Below are positions 1 to 8,116 of a DNA stretch of 64,000 bases, in pieces. Origin of the DNA: Propionibacteriaceae bacterium (GTDB taxonomy: Bacteria > Actinomycetota > Actinomycetes > Propionibacteriales > Propionibacteriaceae); the NCBI GenBank assembly GCA_031267645.1, contig JAIRYW010000043.1, positions 1 to 64,000 on the forward strand, read 5' to 3'. A program made the position numbers and the translations under genes. The notes under the pieces are model-generated. The model searched no databases. It worked only from the letters and a program-made list of their open reading frames with translations, and had not been told where the DNA came from. Each line of letters starts with the position of its first letter. Position 1 is the stretch's first letter.

Positions 1-3000
1 GTGGACGGCGTCGGCTTCGGCTCGCACGAGGGCGGCGTGGGAGCGGATGAACGGGCCCCATTCGGGATGGTCGGCGATGGGCTGGGGGATCGGGTCGAGC
101 CATGACATCGGCCCGGCGGCTCCGGCGACCGCCCCGAGACGCCAATGCAGGACGGCGGCCTGGTCACGGGGCGGCGTGCCGCCGGAGGGCCGCTCGTCGA
201 TGGCGACGGTGAGGGCGGCGACGGGGTCGCCGCCCTCACCGGAGATGATGACAAGCCGGTCGACCAGCGCGGTCCACGCCTCACATTCGGGCAGCCCGGG
301 CATCCCTCGGGTCCGCGCGGCCTGGTCGACGGCGTCCTCCAAGACTCGCATCTTCTTCAGTCCGAGGATCGCTCGGCCCGCCAACGGCAACACGTCGGCG
401 TAGACGTTGGCGTCATGGGCGAGCTGAACGAACGGGTCGGTGGACTGTCGACGCGCGGTCGTGGCGGACATCTCCTCACCGTCCCGGTCCAACACCCGCT
501 CCAAAATCTCGACCGGCGTGCTCTCCCAAACCGACGGCTCGTAGACGATGTCGTCCGGGTCGCCCGAGTCCATGACGGCGTATAAGTGGTTCCCCTGCCG
601 TCCTCTTGAGGCGGCGACGTAAAGGCCGTTGCGGTACTCGGCGCCGGTGATGATGGTGTGGCTGCGGTTGACGTTGCAGCCTTGGGCGCCGTTGATGGTG
701 GAGGCGTAAGCGAGTTCGACGTGCGCGGCAGCGTAGTCGGCGGGCAGGGTGATCGTGCGTTCGGTGCGGTGGTTGCGGACGCGAAGGCTGCCGTCTTGGT
801 GGACTTCGGTGACGGTCCAGCGGTCACGGTTGCGGACGAAGTCGGTGCGGGAGAGTCTCAGGTCCTTGTCGTTCTGGCGGGTCGCTACGGTGTCGCCGAC
901 CGACGCGACGGTGCCGTCGCGGAGTTGGACTGCGGCGCCGGGAGAGACCCGGCCGCTGGTCAAAAGCCAGTTGCGGGCGGCGAGGTTGAGGGCTTTGACG
1001 GTGTCGACGCGGAACGCCATCATGAGCGACTTCCAGCCGTTGGCGACGTCGTCGCACCAGGCTTTGAAGACGGTGTCGACGACTGTCTCCTCGACGACGG
1101 CGTGGACACGCCCCCGGTCGAGGTGGAAGCCGAGCGCGTCGTGGTCGCCGTTGCGGAGCCCGATGGTGGCGGCCGCCTCGGACGGATCCTGGAACCGCAT
1201 CAACTCGTCGAGGGTGACGGCTCCGTGTTCGCGTTCGACGTCTCTGAGGACGCCTCCGGCGGAGATCGCGGCGAGCTGTTTGGTGTCGCCGACCAGGCGG
1301 ATCGACGCTCCTCGGCGGGCGGCCAGGCCGGTCAAGAAGGCCAGGTCCTCGGTGCCGGCCATGCCGGCCTCGTCCACGACGATCAGGGTGTCGGCGCCTA
1401 TTTGGCGGGCCAGCCAGGGCTGGCCGTCGTCGTCCGGATCCCAGAACACTCGCGAGAGTTCGCCGGCCGGGTTCCCTCGGGTGATCGACGCTATGGTCCC
1501 GGCCGGGCAGGTCCCGCCCAGGGCTTGGCGCAGTTCGGCGGCCGCGATGGCCTGATGGGACAGGCCGACGACGTTCCCGCCGGACGCCTCCCAGGCGCCG
1601 GCCAGGGCGGCCATGGCGGTCGTCTTCCCAGACCCGGCCGGCGCCAGGGCGAGCTGGACCCGCCGCCCGGACCGGGCCAGGTCCTCCACCAGCCTGCGCT
1701 GCATCTGGTTCAACGGCGTGCCGTCGGCCTCGGCCCTCAGCAGGGCGACGGTCACGTCGACGTCGCGGACGGTCCTGCCGTCACGTCGTCCGGCGGCCTC
1801 CAACACGGTCGCCTCGGCCGCCAGAATCCAGTCGGTCGAGAACAGTTCCGAGTGCGCGCGTTCCCACGGACTCGACCCGTCCGGGCGACGGATCGGCTGC
1901 GGGACGACCATCGGCTCCCGCGTCGAAAGTGGCGTCGCCCGGGCCACGGCGGCGTCAGTCAGGGCGGCCACGAGGACGTCGACGGCCGAGTCCACACCCC
2001 ACGTCCGGCCGACCTCCGTCCGCCGTTCAGCCGAACAAGCGCGCAGCCAACGGTGCGCGGCGGCCCGGACGTTGGTGTCTTGGAAGACCGCCCGATGGTC
2101 CGTGACGGACCGAAGGACCTCTTCGGCGGCCACCTCCAACGAGCGCGGCGCAGTCGGCTCGGGTCGAGCCGGCTGCGGGTCCAGAGCCCGGCCGACCATC
2201 GCTTCGACCGCCGCCTGTGACCCCATGAGGGTGACGGCCCGGTCCATCCATTCCGACCGGAGCTGCGTCAACGTCCGCGGCGAACCTTTGTCCGGCCGCG
2301 TCCGCAACGTCGCCGTCTGCGCCAGCCTGTAGCCTTCCTCCGCCGTGGGGAGACGGCCGTGTTCGGCGCGGAACTGGGCCGTCAACTGCTCCTCGCAGAC
2401 CAAAATCTCACGCCGGCGGGCGGAGAACTCGGCGATCAGCGCGTCGTCGATCCCGTCGATCTCCCACACCGGCGGGGTGTCCGGGCGGTTGAAGACCGGC
2501 CGGAAACTCAGGCCCATCTCCTCTTCCAACCCGGCCTTCAACGCGTCGTTGTAGCACTCGGAGACCGTCACCAAAGCCTGGTAGAGCAAGTGGCCGTCGA
2601 TGGACAACCACTTGCCTTCCAGGGTCTGGACTTTGTTCGCGATGGGCGCGTGGGTGTGCAGGTCGGGGTCTCCGGCGCGGCTGTCACGGTGCTCGAAGAG
2701 AGCGGCGATGAGGCCCTGGGTCGGCACCTGCCTGACTCCCCGCGCGCCCTCGCGCGTGAACAGGAAGTCACGTTCGATGGTGGCGAGGGCGTGTTTCACG
2801 GCCCGGTCGTGGATGGCACGGACCTGGTCAGCGACGTCCTTCGACCCCAACGCCCACAGCACGGACACCGACTTCGAAGGCGAGAAAGTGATGTCGAAAC
2901 CGGCGACAGGCTGGCGTTTCCCGCGGGTCTCGCGGGCCAGGAAGCCATTCAACTCGCGCGCCGAAGTCGGCGTCCGACCATGCGTTTCGGTGTAGACGCG

Positions 3001-3486
3001 TCGTCCGACGTCGCTCCAGATGCGCCGGCGTTCCTCCTCGGGGACCGGGTCCCGGTCCGCCAGACCGTGCGACGACCGCCAGTCCGCGAGCGCGTCTTTG
3101 AGTCCCTGCTGAAGGTCCGTCAGGGCTGGATCAGCCGAGTCCATGTACGGCCGGCCCAGCCGGCCCATGCGGATAGCCCGCTCTTCCCCGGCGCCGTCGA
3201 GCAGCGCCTCCCGCATGATCCGCTCCGCGTCGGGATGGAAACCGCACCCGAACAGCGCCCGCATCTGGTCCTCGGTGACCGCCGAACCCGGTCTCGCAGT
3301 CGCCCGCCGGTCCGGCCCGTCGAGCCCGTCCAGACCCGCGCCCCACCACCTTCCGGGGCTCTCACCGTTCAACGCGTAGTAGTCCGCGAGAGGGACGCGC
3401 CCCTTGACGCCGTCGCCGACCGCGACCTGCCGGACCAAGTAGAGGTACCCGTCTCCGGCGGTGATCTTTTTCATCGAGGCCGTCAT
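1..3486 (-). CDS. traA: MobF-family conjugative relaxase/helicase (TraA/TrwC-like), partial at the left edge
   Basis: The reading frame is open for 1162 codons from an ATG at 3486 and leaves the window without a stop. The N-terminus carries the relaxase signature of actinobacterial TraA proteins: TAGDGYLYL with candidate catalytic tyrosines at residues 14/16, then a DYY...GESPGRWWG segment at about 35-48. The metal-binding histidine triad is visible as FEHRDSRA followed by DLHTH. Near residue 612 a Walker A motif (APAGSGKTT), followed by a DEAGM Walker B, marks the RecD-like helicase domain. Such proteins nick oriT, stay bound to the 5' end and unwind the strand for transfer. A second in-frame ATG lies at 3474. 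The gene diverges from the 3691 operon, so the 3487-3690 gap probably carries promoters and perhaps oriT. The C-terminus is not visible. Confidence 0.93.
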   Translation of the reverse strand, partial: MTASMKKITAGDGYLYLVRQVAVGDGVKGRVPLADYYALNGESPGRWWGAGLDGLDGPDRRATARPGSAVTEDQMRALFGCGFHPDAERIMREALLDGAGEERAIRMGRLGRPYMDSADPALTDLQQGLKDALADWRSSHGLADRDPVPEEERRRIWSDVGRRVYTETHGRTPTSARELNGFLARETRGKRQPVAGFDITFSPSKSVSVLWALGSKDVADQVRAIHDRAVKHALATIERDFLFTREGARGVRQVPTQGLIAALFEHRDSRAGDPDLHTHAPIANKVQTLEGKWLSIDGHLLYQALVTVSECYNDALKAGLEEEMGLSFRPVFNRPDTPPVWEIDGIDDALIAEFSARRREILVCEEQLTAQFRAEHGRLPTAEEGYRLAQTATLRTRPDKGSPRTLTQLRSEWMDRAVTLMGSQAAVEAMVGRALDPQPARPEPTAPRSLEVAAEEVLRSVTDHRAVFQDTNVRAAAHRWLRACSAERRTEVGRTWGVDSAVDVLVAALTDAAVARATPLSTREPMVVPQPIRRPDGSSPWERAHSELFSTDWILAAEATVLEAAGRRDGRTVRDVDVTVALLRAEADGTPLNQMQRRLVEDLARSGRRVQLALAPAGSGKTTAMAALAGAWEASGGNVVGLSHQAIAAAELRQALGGTCPAGTIASITRGNPAGELSRVFWDPDDDGQPWLARQIGADTLIVVDEAGMAGTEDLAFLTGLAARRGASIRLVGDTKQLAAISAGGVLRDVEREHGAVTLDELMRFQDPSEAAATIGLRNGDHDALGFHLDRGRVHAVVEETVVDTVFKAWCDDVANGWKSLMMAFRVDTVKALNLAARNWLLTSGRVSPGAAVQLRDGTVASVGDTVATRQNDKDLRLSRTDFVRNRDRWTVTEVHQDGSLRVRNHRTERTITLPADYAAAHVELAYASTINGAQGCNVNRSHTIITGAEYRNGLYVAASRGRQGNHLYAVMDSGDPDDIVYEPSVWESTPVEILERVLDRDGEEMSATTARRQSTDPFVQLAHDANVYADVLPLAGRAILGLKKMRVLEDAVDQAARTRGMPGLPECEAWTALVDRLVIISGEGGDPVAALTVAIDERPSGGTPPRDQAAVLHWRLGAVAGAAGPMSWLDPIPQPIADHPEWGPFIRSHAALVRAEADAVH

Positions 3487-3569
3487 CGCCTTCAGTTTGC
3501 CCGTTGACCCGTCCAGAGTGCAATAGGTGTAATCATCTTCAAATGATCTTTTTCGAACTTCAGGCCGAA

Positions 3570-3588
3570 AACGGTCCGCTGGACCGTT
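3570..3588. repeat. Perfect inverted repeat in the relaxase/operon divergent gap (operator or oriT candidate)
   Basis: The 204-base gap between the relaxase start and the 3691 gene contains AACGGTCC-gct-GGACCGTT, a perfect 8-bp inverted repeat with a 3-base centre. A weaker dyad, ATCAT-cttcaa-ATGAT, lies at 3532-3547. Both sit where MobF systems commonly keep oriT and the self-regulated relaxase promoter. Assignment as oriT or operator is inference; nothing else recognisable is in the gap. Confidence 0.5.
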
Positions 3589-3690
3589 GGAGAGAAGCCT
3601 CGATCGGGGTCGAGTGTCCGGTCGGTGTGGCATCGTGCCGGGCGAACGCGACGGAAGTGAGTCGCGTCGTGACAAAAAGGAGAACCCGAT

Positions 3691-4038
3691 ATGACGTCGA
3701 CACCCCAGAGCCGCGCGCGGCGAATGGCGAACCAGAACCAGCACGTGGCGAAGCTGGCGGACGCGCTGACCGCCATCGGAGACGCCAGACAGGCTCTAGC
3801 CAAGGAACGTGAGAAGCTCGCCAAACTCCAGGCGGCGTCCGAACAGCGACAGGCCGGACTCGCGACCGTCTTGGGCGAGCACGTGGCCGCGTTGACCCAG
3901 CTGGGCCTCAACGCCACCGGCGTCGCGCAGATGACCGGCCTCACCCCGGGAGAGGTCAAAGACGCGTTGAAGGCCGCCGCCGACCGGCCCCCGGCCGACG
4001 CGCCGACCCCGGGGCCGGAGGAGGACGGATCGTGGTGA
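3691..4038 (+). CDS. Small coiled-coil/HTH-like protein of the mobile element
   Basis: This encodes 115 residues, starting at an ATG preceded by AAGGAG at good spacing. Residues about 20-60 are a charged helical stretch (repeated Ala, Lys, Glu, Gln) likely to form a coiled coil. Residues about 70-95 (LGLNATGVAQMTGLTPGEVKDAL) read like a helix-turn-helix. The tail is rich in Pro, Asp and Glu. It is the first gene of a three-gene unit transcribed away from the relaxase, and its stop overlaps the next start. By position it could be an accessory DNA-binding protein for oriT or a repressor of the divergent promoters, but I do not recognise a named family. Confidence 0.8.
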   Translation: MTSTPQSRARRMANQNQHVAKLADALTAIGDARQALAKEREKLAKLQAASEQRQAGLATVLGEHVAALTQLGLNATGVAQMTGLTPGEVKDALKAAADRPPADAPTPGPEEDGSW

Positions 4039-4286
4039 CTTCGACGGGCGGCGGTCAGGCTCCGATCCTCGACCGGGTCTGCCGCGCCATCCGAGCGGTA
4101 CGGATGCGCGGCACCCGCCAACAGTTGCATCGGCAGGTGTTCGAAGCCGACTGGTTCGAAACCGGTGAGCTGGTGGGCGTCGACCATTGGGCGGTCCTCG
4201 ACCAGGCCACGGAACGCGGTCTGTCGGAGGGCTGGCTGCGGGACGCCGACTTCGGCGAGCCGTTCTTCTTCCCGGCCGGAGGCTAG
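4032..4286 (+). CDS. Small hypothetical protein of the mobile element
   Basis: An 84-residue product starts at GTG 4032 (a second GTG is at 4035), overlapping the end of the upstream gene, which suggests translational coupling. The sequence is mixed acidic/basic with aromatic residues (FEADWFETGELVGVDHW) and the look of a small winged-helix-like fold. No family is recognised. Three bases separate it from the following HNH-like gene. Confidence 0.65.
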   Translation: MVTSTGGGQAPILDRVCRAIRAVRMRGTRQQLHRQVFEADWFETGELVGVDHWAVLDQATERGLSEGWLRDADFGEPFFFPAGG

Positions 4287-4289
4287 AGG

Positions 4290-4817
4290 ATGGACGCCGT
4301 GAGGTGGACGGCGGCCCTGGCCGACGAAAAGGTCGTCCGTCGCTTCGAGGCGCTGGTCCGATCCGTGCGGGGACACGACTGGTGGACCGGCGCGATCGTG
4401 CGTTCCGGCCACGGCCGGTTCTGGATCGGCCGGACGAACGACGGGCGCGGCGACGTGGTGGCGGCGCACCGGTTCGCCTTCGCCTTGGGCCATGGGCTGG
4501 AAGCTCTGATGGGCGCCGAAGCGGTCATGCACCTATGCGACGAGCCGCTGTGCCAACGATCTGATCATTTGGCGGCTGGGACTCGTGCTGAGAACTGTCG
4601 GGCGTGGATGGCCCGCCGCCACGACATCGGGTCGCCGCATCGTGACTGTCGGGGCAGGCTGGCGCGGTCCAGGATGATCCGGGACGCCGTCCGGGACGGC
4701 GGCGATGTGACGGCCGTCATCGACGCTGGCGTCAGCTGGCGGGACCTTGAGCGGCCCCCGCTCCTGGGCCTGGAGGTCGTTTCGACTTTGGCCGGCGTTC
4801 CGGCTGCGCCAGACTGA
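4290..4817 (+). CDS. HNH-type homing-endonuclease-like protein
   Basis: This encodes 175 residues from an ATG preceded by CGGAGG. The centre matches the HNH_3 layout found in phage and plasmid HNH proteins: WTG...GRFWIG, AHRFAFAL, then HLCDEPLCQRSDHL and GTRAEN. The zinc cysteines and two histidines are present. However, the Asn usually found in the C-x-N-P-x-H-L stretch is replaced by Arg-Ser, so nuclease activity is uncertain. The C-terminal ~70 residues (RLARSRMIRDAVRDGG...) resemble a short helical DNA-binding segment. It is the third gene of the unit starting at 3691. Confidence 0.75.
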   Translation: MDAVRWTAALADEKVVRRFEALVRSVRGHDWWTGAIVRSGHGRFWIGRTNDGRGDVVAAHRFAFALGHGLEALMGAEAVMHLCDEPLCQRSDHLAAGTRAENCRAWMARRHDIGSPHRDCRGRLARSRMIRDAVRDGGDVTAVIDAGVSWRDLERPPLLGLEVVSTLAGVPAAPD

Positions 4818-4839
4818 CTTAGCTCACAGGGTTTGGTCT

Positions 4840-4853
4840 ATGGCCAAGGCCAT
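4840..4853. repeat. Short palindrome between convergent HNH-like and parA genes
   Basis: ATGGCC-aa-GGCCAT is a perfect 6-bp inverted repeat in the 38-base gap between two convergent genes. It may act as a weak two-way terminator; there is no U-tract on either side. Confidence 0.35.
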
Positions 4854-4855
4854 TG

Positions 4856-5620
4856 TCAGAGGATTCCTCGGGCGGTGAGCCAGTCGAGGACGAGGCGGTG
4901 GTCGGCGGTGACTGGCGCGGCGGGGAAGACGGCTGGCAGTGGCCGGCCGGCTGCGAAGCTGTCGGGGACGCGGACGGACCGTCGCACGGTCGGCCCGACC
5001 AAATCGGGCCAAGTCTCCTGCGCGAGCTGGACGGCTGCGGCGTAGAGGCCGCCGGCGTTCGGCGGCGGGACCTCGCAGACGATGACGCCGGCCGTGGCGG
5101 GGGTGTCTCGGGCGAAGGCGTCCCGGATCTCGTCGACCGCGGTCAAGAAACGGGCCACCCCGTTGATCTCCTTCAAGGTGGGCCGAGTCACGGCCAGAGC
5201 TTTGTCGCTGGCGACCAGTCCGGCCACGGTCATGGTCGAGATCTGTCCGGGCAGGTCGATCAGGACCAGGTCGAAGTCGGCCGCGACGTCGTCCAGGATC
5301 CGGCGCAGCCGTTGCTCGGCGCCGATCTGGCGTTCCCATTCTTTGACTTGCCCGTCGAGGCGTGAGGCGGCTGGGAGGAGCCAGACTCCGGGGGTCGACG
5401 TCTCGATGACGGCGGCGCGCGGCTCGGCCTGTTTGAGGAGGACGTCTCCGAGGGAGACGGCCCGCGGGCCGGCGCCGAGCCATTGGGTGGCGGTGGCTTG
5501 GGCGTCGGCGTCGACCACCAGGACTCGGCGGTCGGCGCCGGCGAGGGCGGCCAGGGACACGGCCGTGGTGGTCTTGCCGGCTGATCCGGCGGCGTTGCCG
5601 ATGGCGACGACAGGCGTCAT
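4856..5620 (-). CDS. parA: ParA-family partition ATPase
   Basis: A 254-residue product starts at ATG 5620, whose first bases overlap the parB stop (ATGA). The N-terminus is a P-loop GNAAGSAGKTTTAVSLA followed by VLVVDADAQATATQWL and later DLVLIDLPG, the three motifs of MinD/ParA ATPases. The position of the signature lysine in the usual KGGxGKT is alanine here (AGSAGKT), a variant also seen in other actinobacterial mobile-element ParA proteins. It should bind DNA non-specifically when ATP-loaded and move ParB-parS complexes to keep the element stable. Longer upstream in-frame starts lie inside parB and are unlikely. Confidence 0.9.
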   Translation of the reverse strand: MTPVVAIGNAAGSAGKTTTAVSLAALAGADRRVLVVDADAQATATQWLGAGPRAVSLGDVLLKQAEPRAAVIETSTPGVWLLPAASRLDGQVKEWERQIGAEQRLRRILDDVAADFDLVLIDLPGQISTMTVAGLVASDKALAVTRPTLKEINGVARFLTAVDEIRDAFARDTPATAGVIVCEVPPPNAGGLYAAAVQLAQETWPDLVGPTVRRSVRVPDSFAAGRPLPAVFPAAPVTADHRLVLDWLTARGIL

Positions 5621-6993
5621 CTCGGGTTCTCCTCTCCGGAGAGTTCGAGGTCGTGTTCGGCCGGGGTGTGGCCGACTTCGGCCAAAAGCGCCAGGTAGGC
5701 CTTGGTGGCCGGGGACGCGGCCACAGCGGCCTGGCGGCAATCGGTTTCGGCGGAGGCCAGGGCGATGGCCCAGGCGGCGTGGGCTCGGCCGCCGTCCGCG
5801 AGGGAAGCCAGCGACCTCTCCCACTCGTTCGGGTCGTCGGCGGTCAAAGCCGGATCTTGGAGGGCGGCTCCGATCTTGACCACCAGTCGGGCGGTCTGGG
5901 CGTCGAGGCGGCCCCGGGAGACTAGAACGGCGGCGGTCATGCGCCGCCACCTCTCGGCCGTGGGCTCGGACGCGACTAGTTTCAAAAGCCAGGGCCAACG
6001 GGCGTCACGGGCTTTGCCGGCCCGTCGCGCGCGCTCCTGGTCGGTCTCGTCGACTGTCGGCCTGTCCGGCGGGTTGACGGTGAGGTGGACGGCGTCACCC
6101 CAAGGGCTGGTGGTGACGACGAGCTCGCCCGCCGCGCGCGCGGCGGCCACAGCGGCCGGCCCGTTGATCTCCCTCTCCCTCCACCGCGGGCCGAACCTGG
6201 CCTCGACGGCGGCGGGCTCCATGAAGGGGTCTCCGGTGGCGAGAGCCTCGGCCGCGGTCTGGCGTCTGGTCCGTTCCTGTTCTATCTCGCGGGCGGCGCG
6301 GGTGACGGCCCAGGGCCAGTCGCGGATCGCGTTGTCTCCGGCGGTCTTGGCGGCCAGGTCGAGGGCTTCCCCGGGCTCCCCTCGGGTTTCCCAGGCGTGG
6401 GTCCAAGCCAACCGGCCGGCCTGCACCAGATCCTGGACGGCGGCGGGGAGCTGGAGCAGGGCGAGGCGCTTGGAGATGGCGCTCTGAGGCAGGCCGATCT
6501 GTTCAGCCAGCGTCGTCTGTGAGACGCCCGACTCGATGATGGCCCGGAAGGCCCGGGCCTCCTCTATGGGTGTGAGCTCCAACCTGTTCGAATTCTCGTG
6601 CAGGGTGACGGCGGCGTCCTGGCCGGCCAGATCGGTTCGGACGATTATCGGGACCTCGTCCAGCCCGGCGACGACAGCCGCCGCCAGGCGCCGGTTCCCA
6701 GCCATCACAACCCATTGGGCGCCGTCGGGGGCCGGCCGCCCGGCCCGGGCGGCCCATTCGGCGGCGGGCACGACGACGAGCGGCTGGATGACCCCGTGGG
6801 CGCGGATCGATGCGGTGAGCCGGTCGAGGTCCTCACCGGCGGCGGCCCGGCCGGCTGGGTTGAGAGGGTTCGGCCGGAGGTCGCGGGTCGGCAAGGACGC
6901 CGCGTCGTCTCGCTTGGCCGTCGTTAGTGCGCCGACCAGGCCGGTGGACCGGCCGGCGTCCTCGCGGAGTTGGAGCTGCGGTCTCGCTGCCAT
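5617..6993 (-). CDS. parB: ParB-family centromere-binding partition protein
   Basis: This encodes 458 residues from ATG 6993, with GGGAAAGAG upstream. The ParB/Srx N-terminal domain is clear (LRPNPLNPAG...LTASIRAHGVIQPLVVVP, then WVVMAGNRRLAAAV...VPIIV, and ENSNRLELTPIEEARAF). It is followed by the HTH domain QTTLAEQIGLPQSAISKRLALLQLP. The C-terminal ~200 residues are less conserved and alanine-rich. It is the usual partner of the downstream parA, overlapping it by four bases. Its start also overlaps the stop of a 37-codon upstream ORF (TGATG), so translation of the three is probably coupled. A parS site was not identified by eye. Confidence 0.92.
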   Translation of the reverse strand: MAARPQLQLREDAGRSTGLVGALTTAKRDDAASLPTRDLRPNPLNPAGRAAAGEDLDRLTASIRAHGVIQPLVVVPAAEWAARAGRPAPDGAQWVVMAGNRRLAAAVVAGLDEVPIIVRTDLAGQDAAVTLHENSNRLELTPIEEARAFRAIIESGVSQTTLAEQIGLPQSAISKRLALLQLPAAVQDLVQAGRLAWTHAWETRGEPGEALDLAAKTAGDNAIRDWPWAVTRAAREIEQERTRRQTAAEALATGDPFMEPAAVEARFGPRWREREINGPAAVAAARAAGELVVTTSPWGDAVHLTVNPPDRPTVDETDQERARRAGKARDARWPWLLKLVASEPTAERWRRMTAAVLVSRGRLDAQTARLVVKIGAALQDPALTADDPNEWERSLASLADGGRAHAAWAIALASAETDCRQAAVAASPATKAYLALLAEVGHTPAEHDLELSGEENPR

Positions 6994-7106
6994 CACGCGC
7001 TCTTTCCCGTGGCGGGGGAGTCGATCTGCCGCGTCAGATCGCGGATAGGGATCTGCTGGCTGTCGATGGTCGTGGTCGAGCGCCGGCCAAGGGTGTCTGA
7101 GGTCAT
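6993..7106 (-). CDS. 37-residue ORF coupled to parB
   Basis: An ATG at 7106 with AGGAG seven bases upstream opens a 37-codon frame (starting MTSDTLGRRSTTTIDSQQ) whose TGA overlaps the parB ATG as TGATG. The peptide is hydrophilic and rich in Thr, Ser, Arg and Asp. Start context and tight coupling argue that it is translated, either as a functional small protein or as a leader that sets parB expression. No family is recognised. Confidence 0.55.
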   Translation of the reverse strand: MTSDTLGRRSTTTIDSQQIPIRDLTRQIDSPATGKSA

Positions 7107-7196
7107 TGCCGTCTCCTGTGTCGGTTCGGTGGTCGGTTCGTTCTTTGGGACGGTACCGGGCGTGCCGGACATGGCCGCTCAGATGGCCTCTCCGGC

Positions 7197-7222
7197 GGCC
7201 CCTGGACCGTGGTCCGGGGGCC
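7197..7222 (-). terminator. Stem-loop downstream of the 102-residue gene
   Basis: GGCCCCTGGAC-CGTG-GTCCGGGGGCC is an 11-bp stem with one mismatch and a 4-base loop. It begins 18 bases past the stop of the minus-strand gene 7241-7549 and lies before the promoter region of the parB unit. It has no clear U-run, so it is a candidate actinobacterial I-shaped terminator. Confidence 0.5.
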
Positions 7223-7240
7223 GCCCCCTCGCTCCGGGTG

Positions 7241-7549
7241 TCAGGGGAGGAGGTGGGGGAGTCCGTTGACGACATAGGCGGGTTCGCCGGTCTCCAGGTC
7301 GATCCAGGGGCTGGTGCCGGGGCCGCCGCGCCAGGCGTCCATGATGTTGGGGTCGATGTCCTCAGGTTCCCAGCGGTCGAGGTCTTCGACGGCTTCGGCT
7401 TGGCAGTCGGAGGGGACGAGGATGGGGCCGTCGGCCCAGCGGTAGGCGATCTGGCGGAGGTGGGGGTCGGCCCAGATGGCGACGGTCCAGCCGGTGGTCT
7501 GGGGGACGGTGACGATCGATCCGGTCCAGTCGGTGTGGGTGGTGGTCAT
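7241..7549 (-). CDS. Hypothetical protein of the mobile element
   Basis: This encodes 102 residues starting at ATG 7549 with AGGAG at suitable distance. Longer in-frame starts would run into the remnant of the divergent ASCH-like gene. The product begins MTTTHTDWTGSIVTVPQ and continues with an aromatic-rich beta-like pattern (GWTVAIWADPHLRQIAYRW) and an acidic second half with many Asp, Glu and Trp. It is cytoplasmic, with no signal or membrane segment. No family is recognised. A hairpin follows the stop. Confidence 0.65.
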   Translation of the reverse strand: MTTTHTDWTGSIVTVPQTTGWTVAIWADPHLRQIAYRWADGPILVPSDCQAEAVEDLDRWEPEDIDPNIMDAWRGGPGTSPWIDLETGEPAYVVNGLPHLLP

Positions 7550-7570
7550 GCCTGGCTCCTTGGTCTCGGC

Positions 7571-7963
7571 GTGCATCCCCTGGTCCCGGAGGGCGGGGCC
7601 GCCGATCCCGTCTGCCGCGTCGAGTTCGCCGATCCTCGGCCATGGGCAGCCCCCGTCCTGTCCTCGGGCGGACCAGGACTGTGGGAATGGGACCCGGACG
7701 CGCCTGTCGCTGGGCGCAGGGTCGACTACAGCGCCGTGATCCCGACCGAGGCGGCCGTCGTCCAGGCCTTCGCTGAGCTTAAGTCCAGTCTCGGCGACGG
7801 CGTTCCGGTCGACCCGTTCTGGGGTCAGACGGCGGCGGGCGAGGTCGAACTGGATCGGCTCATTGAGGCGAGCCGCCGCTTCCAAGCCCAGGAGCGGGGG
7901 CCGCTCGAACCGTACCGAGGACCGTGGCCACAGGAGTCCGCCGGCGGAGGTCTCGATCTCTGA
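7571..7963 (+). pseudogene. 5'-truncated copy of the neighbouring ASCH-type gene
   Basis: The plus-strand frame from about 7571 to the stop at 7963 resembles the C-terminal half of the protein at 8117-8914. Compare EFADPRPWAAPV...GPGLWEWDPDAP with ELADPCPLAEPV...RTGLWDWEPERP, then a shared VDPFW/KDHFW region, and the same GLDL ending just before the stop. The N-terminal ASCH domain is missing, there is no convincing ribosome-binding site, and upstream similarity seems to continue in another frame (C-x-PW), which implies a frameshift. Both copies are followed by the same 15-base palindrome. This is most simply a decayed tandem duplicate, although a stand-alone C-terminal domain starting at GTG 7571 is possible. 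Confidence 0.6.
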
Positions 7964-7972
7964 CGTCTCATT

Positions 7973-7987
7973 TATTCCGGCGGAATA
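7973..7987. repeat. 15-base palindrome, copy 1
   Basis: TATTCCGGCGGAATA (arms TATTCCG/CGGAATA around one G) lies 10 bases after the stop of the truncated ASCH-like copy. An identical element follows the full-length copy at 8921-8935. Its AT-capped arms stand out in this GC-rich DNA. Confidence 0.7.
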
Positions 7988-8116
7988 GCCGGGGTGTCGG
8001 TTCGGTCTTCGACCTCGATCGGGCCGGCTCTTGGCTGTAGTTGAGTCTCGCCGCTGGGGTGGCGTCGGGACAGCCCGGTACCGTCCCTGACGGCGTCACG
8101 ATTCGAAGGAGTCCCG

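Noticed and set aside
658-2220. 520-codon plus-strand open frame
   Set aside because: It is antisense to the relaxase, has no recognisable domain and a composition of Gly, Asp and Val typical of a shadow frame in GC-rich DNA; the minus strand carries clear relaxase and helicase motifs.
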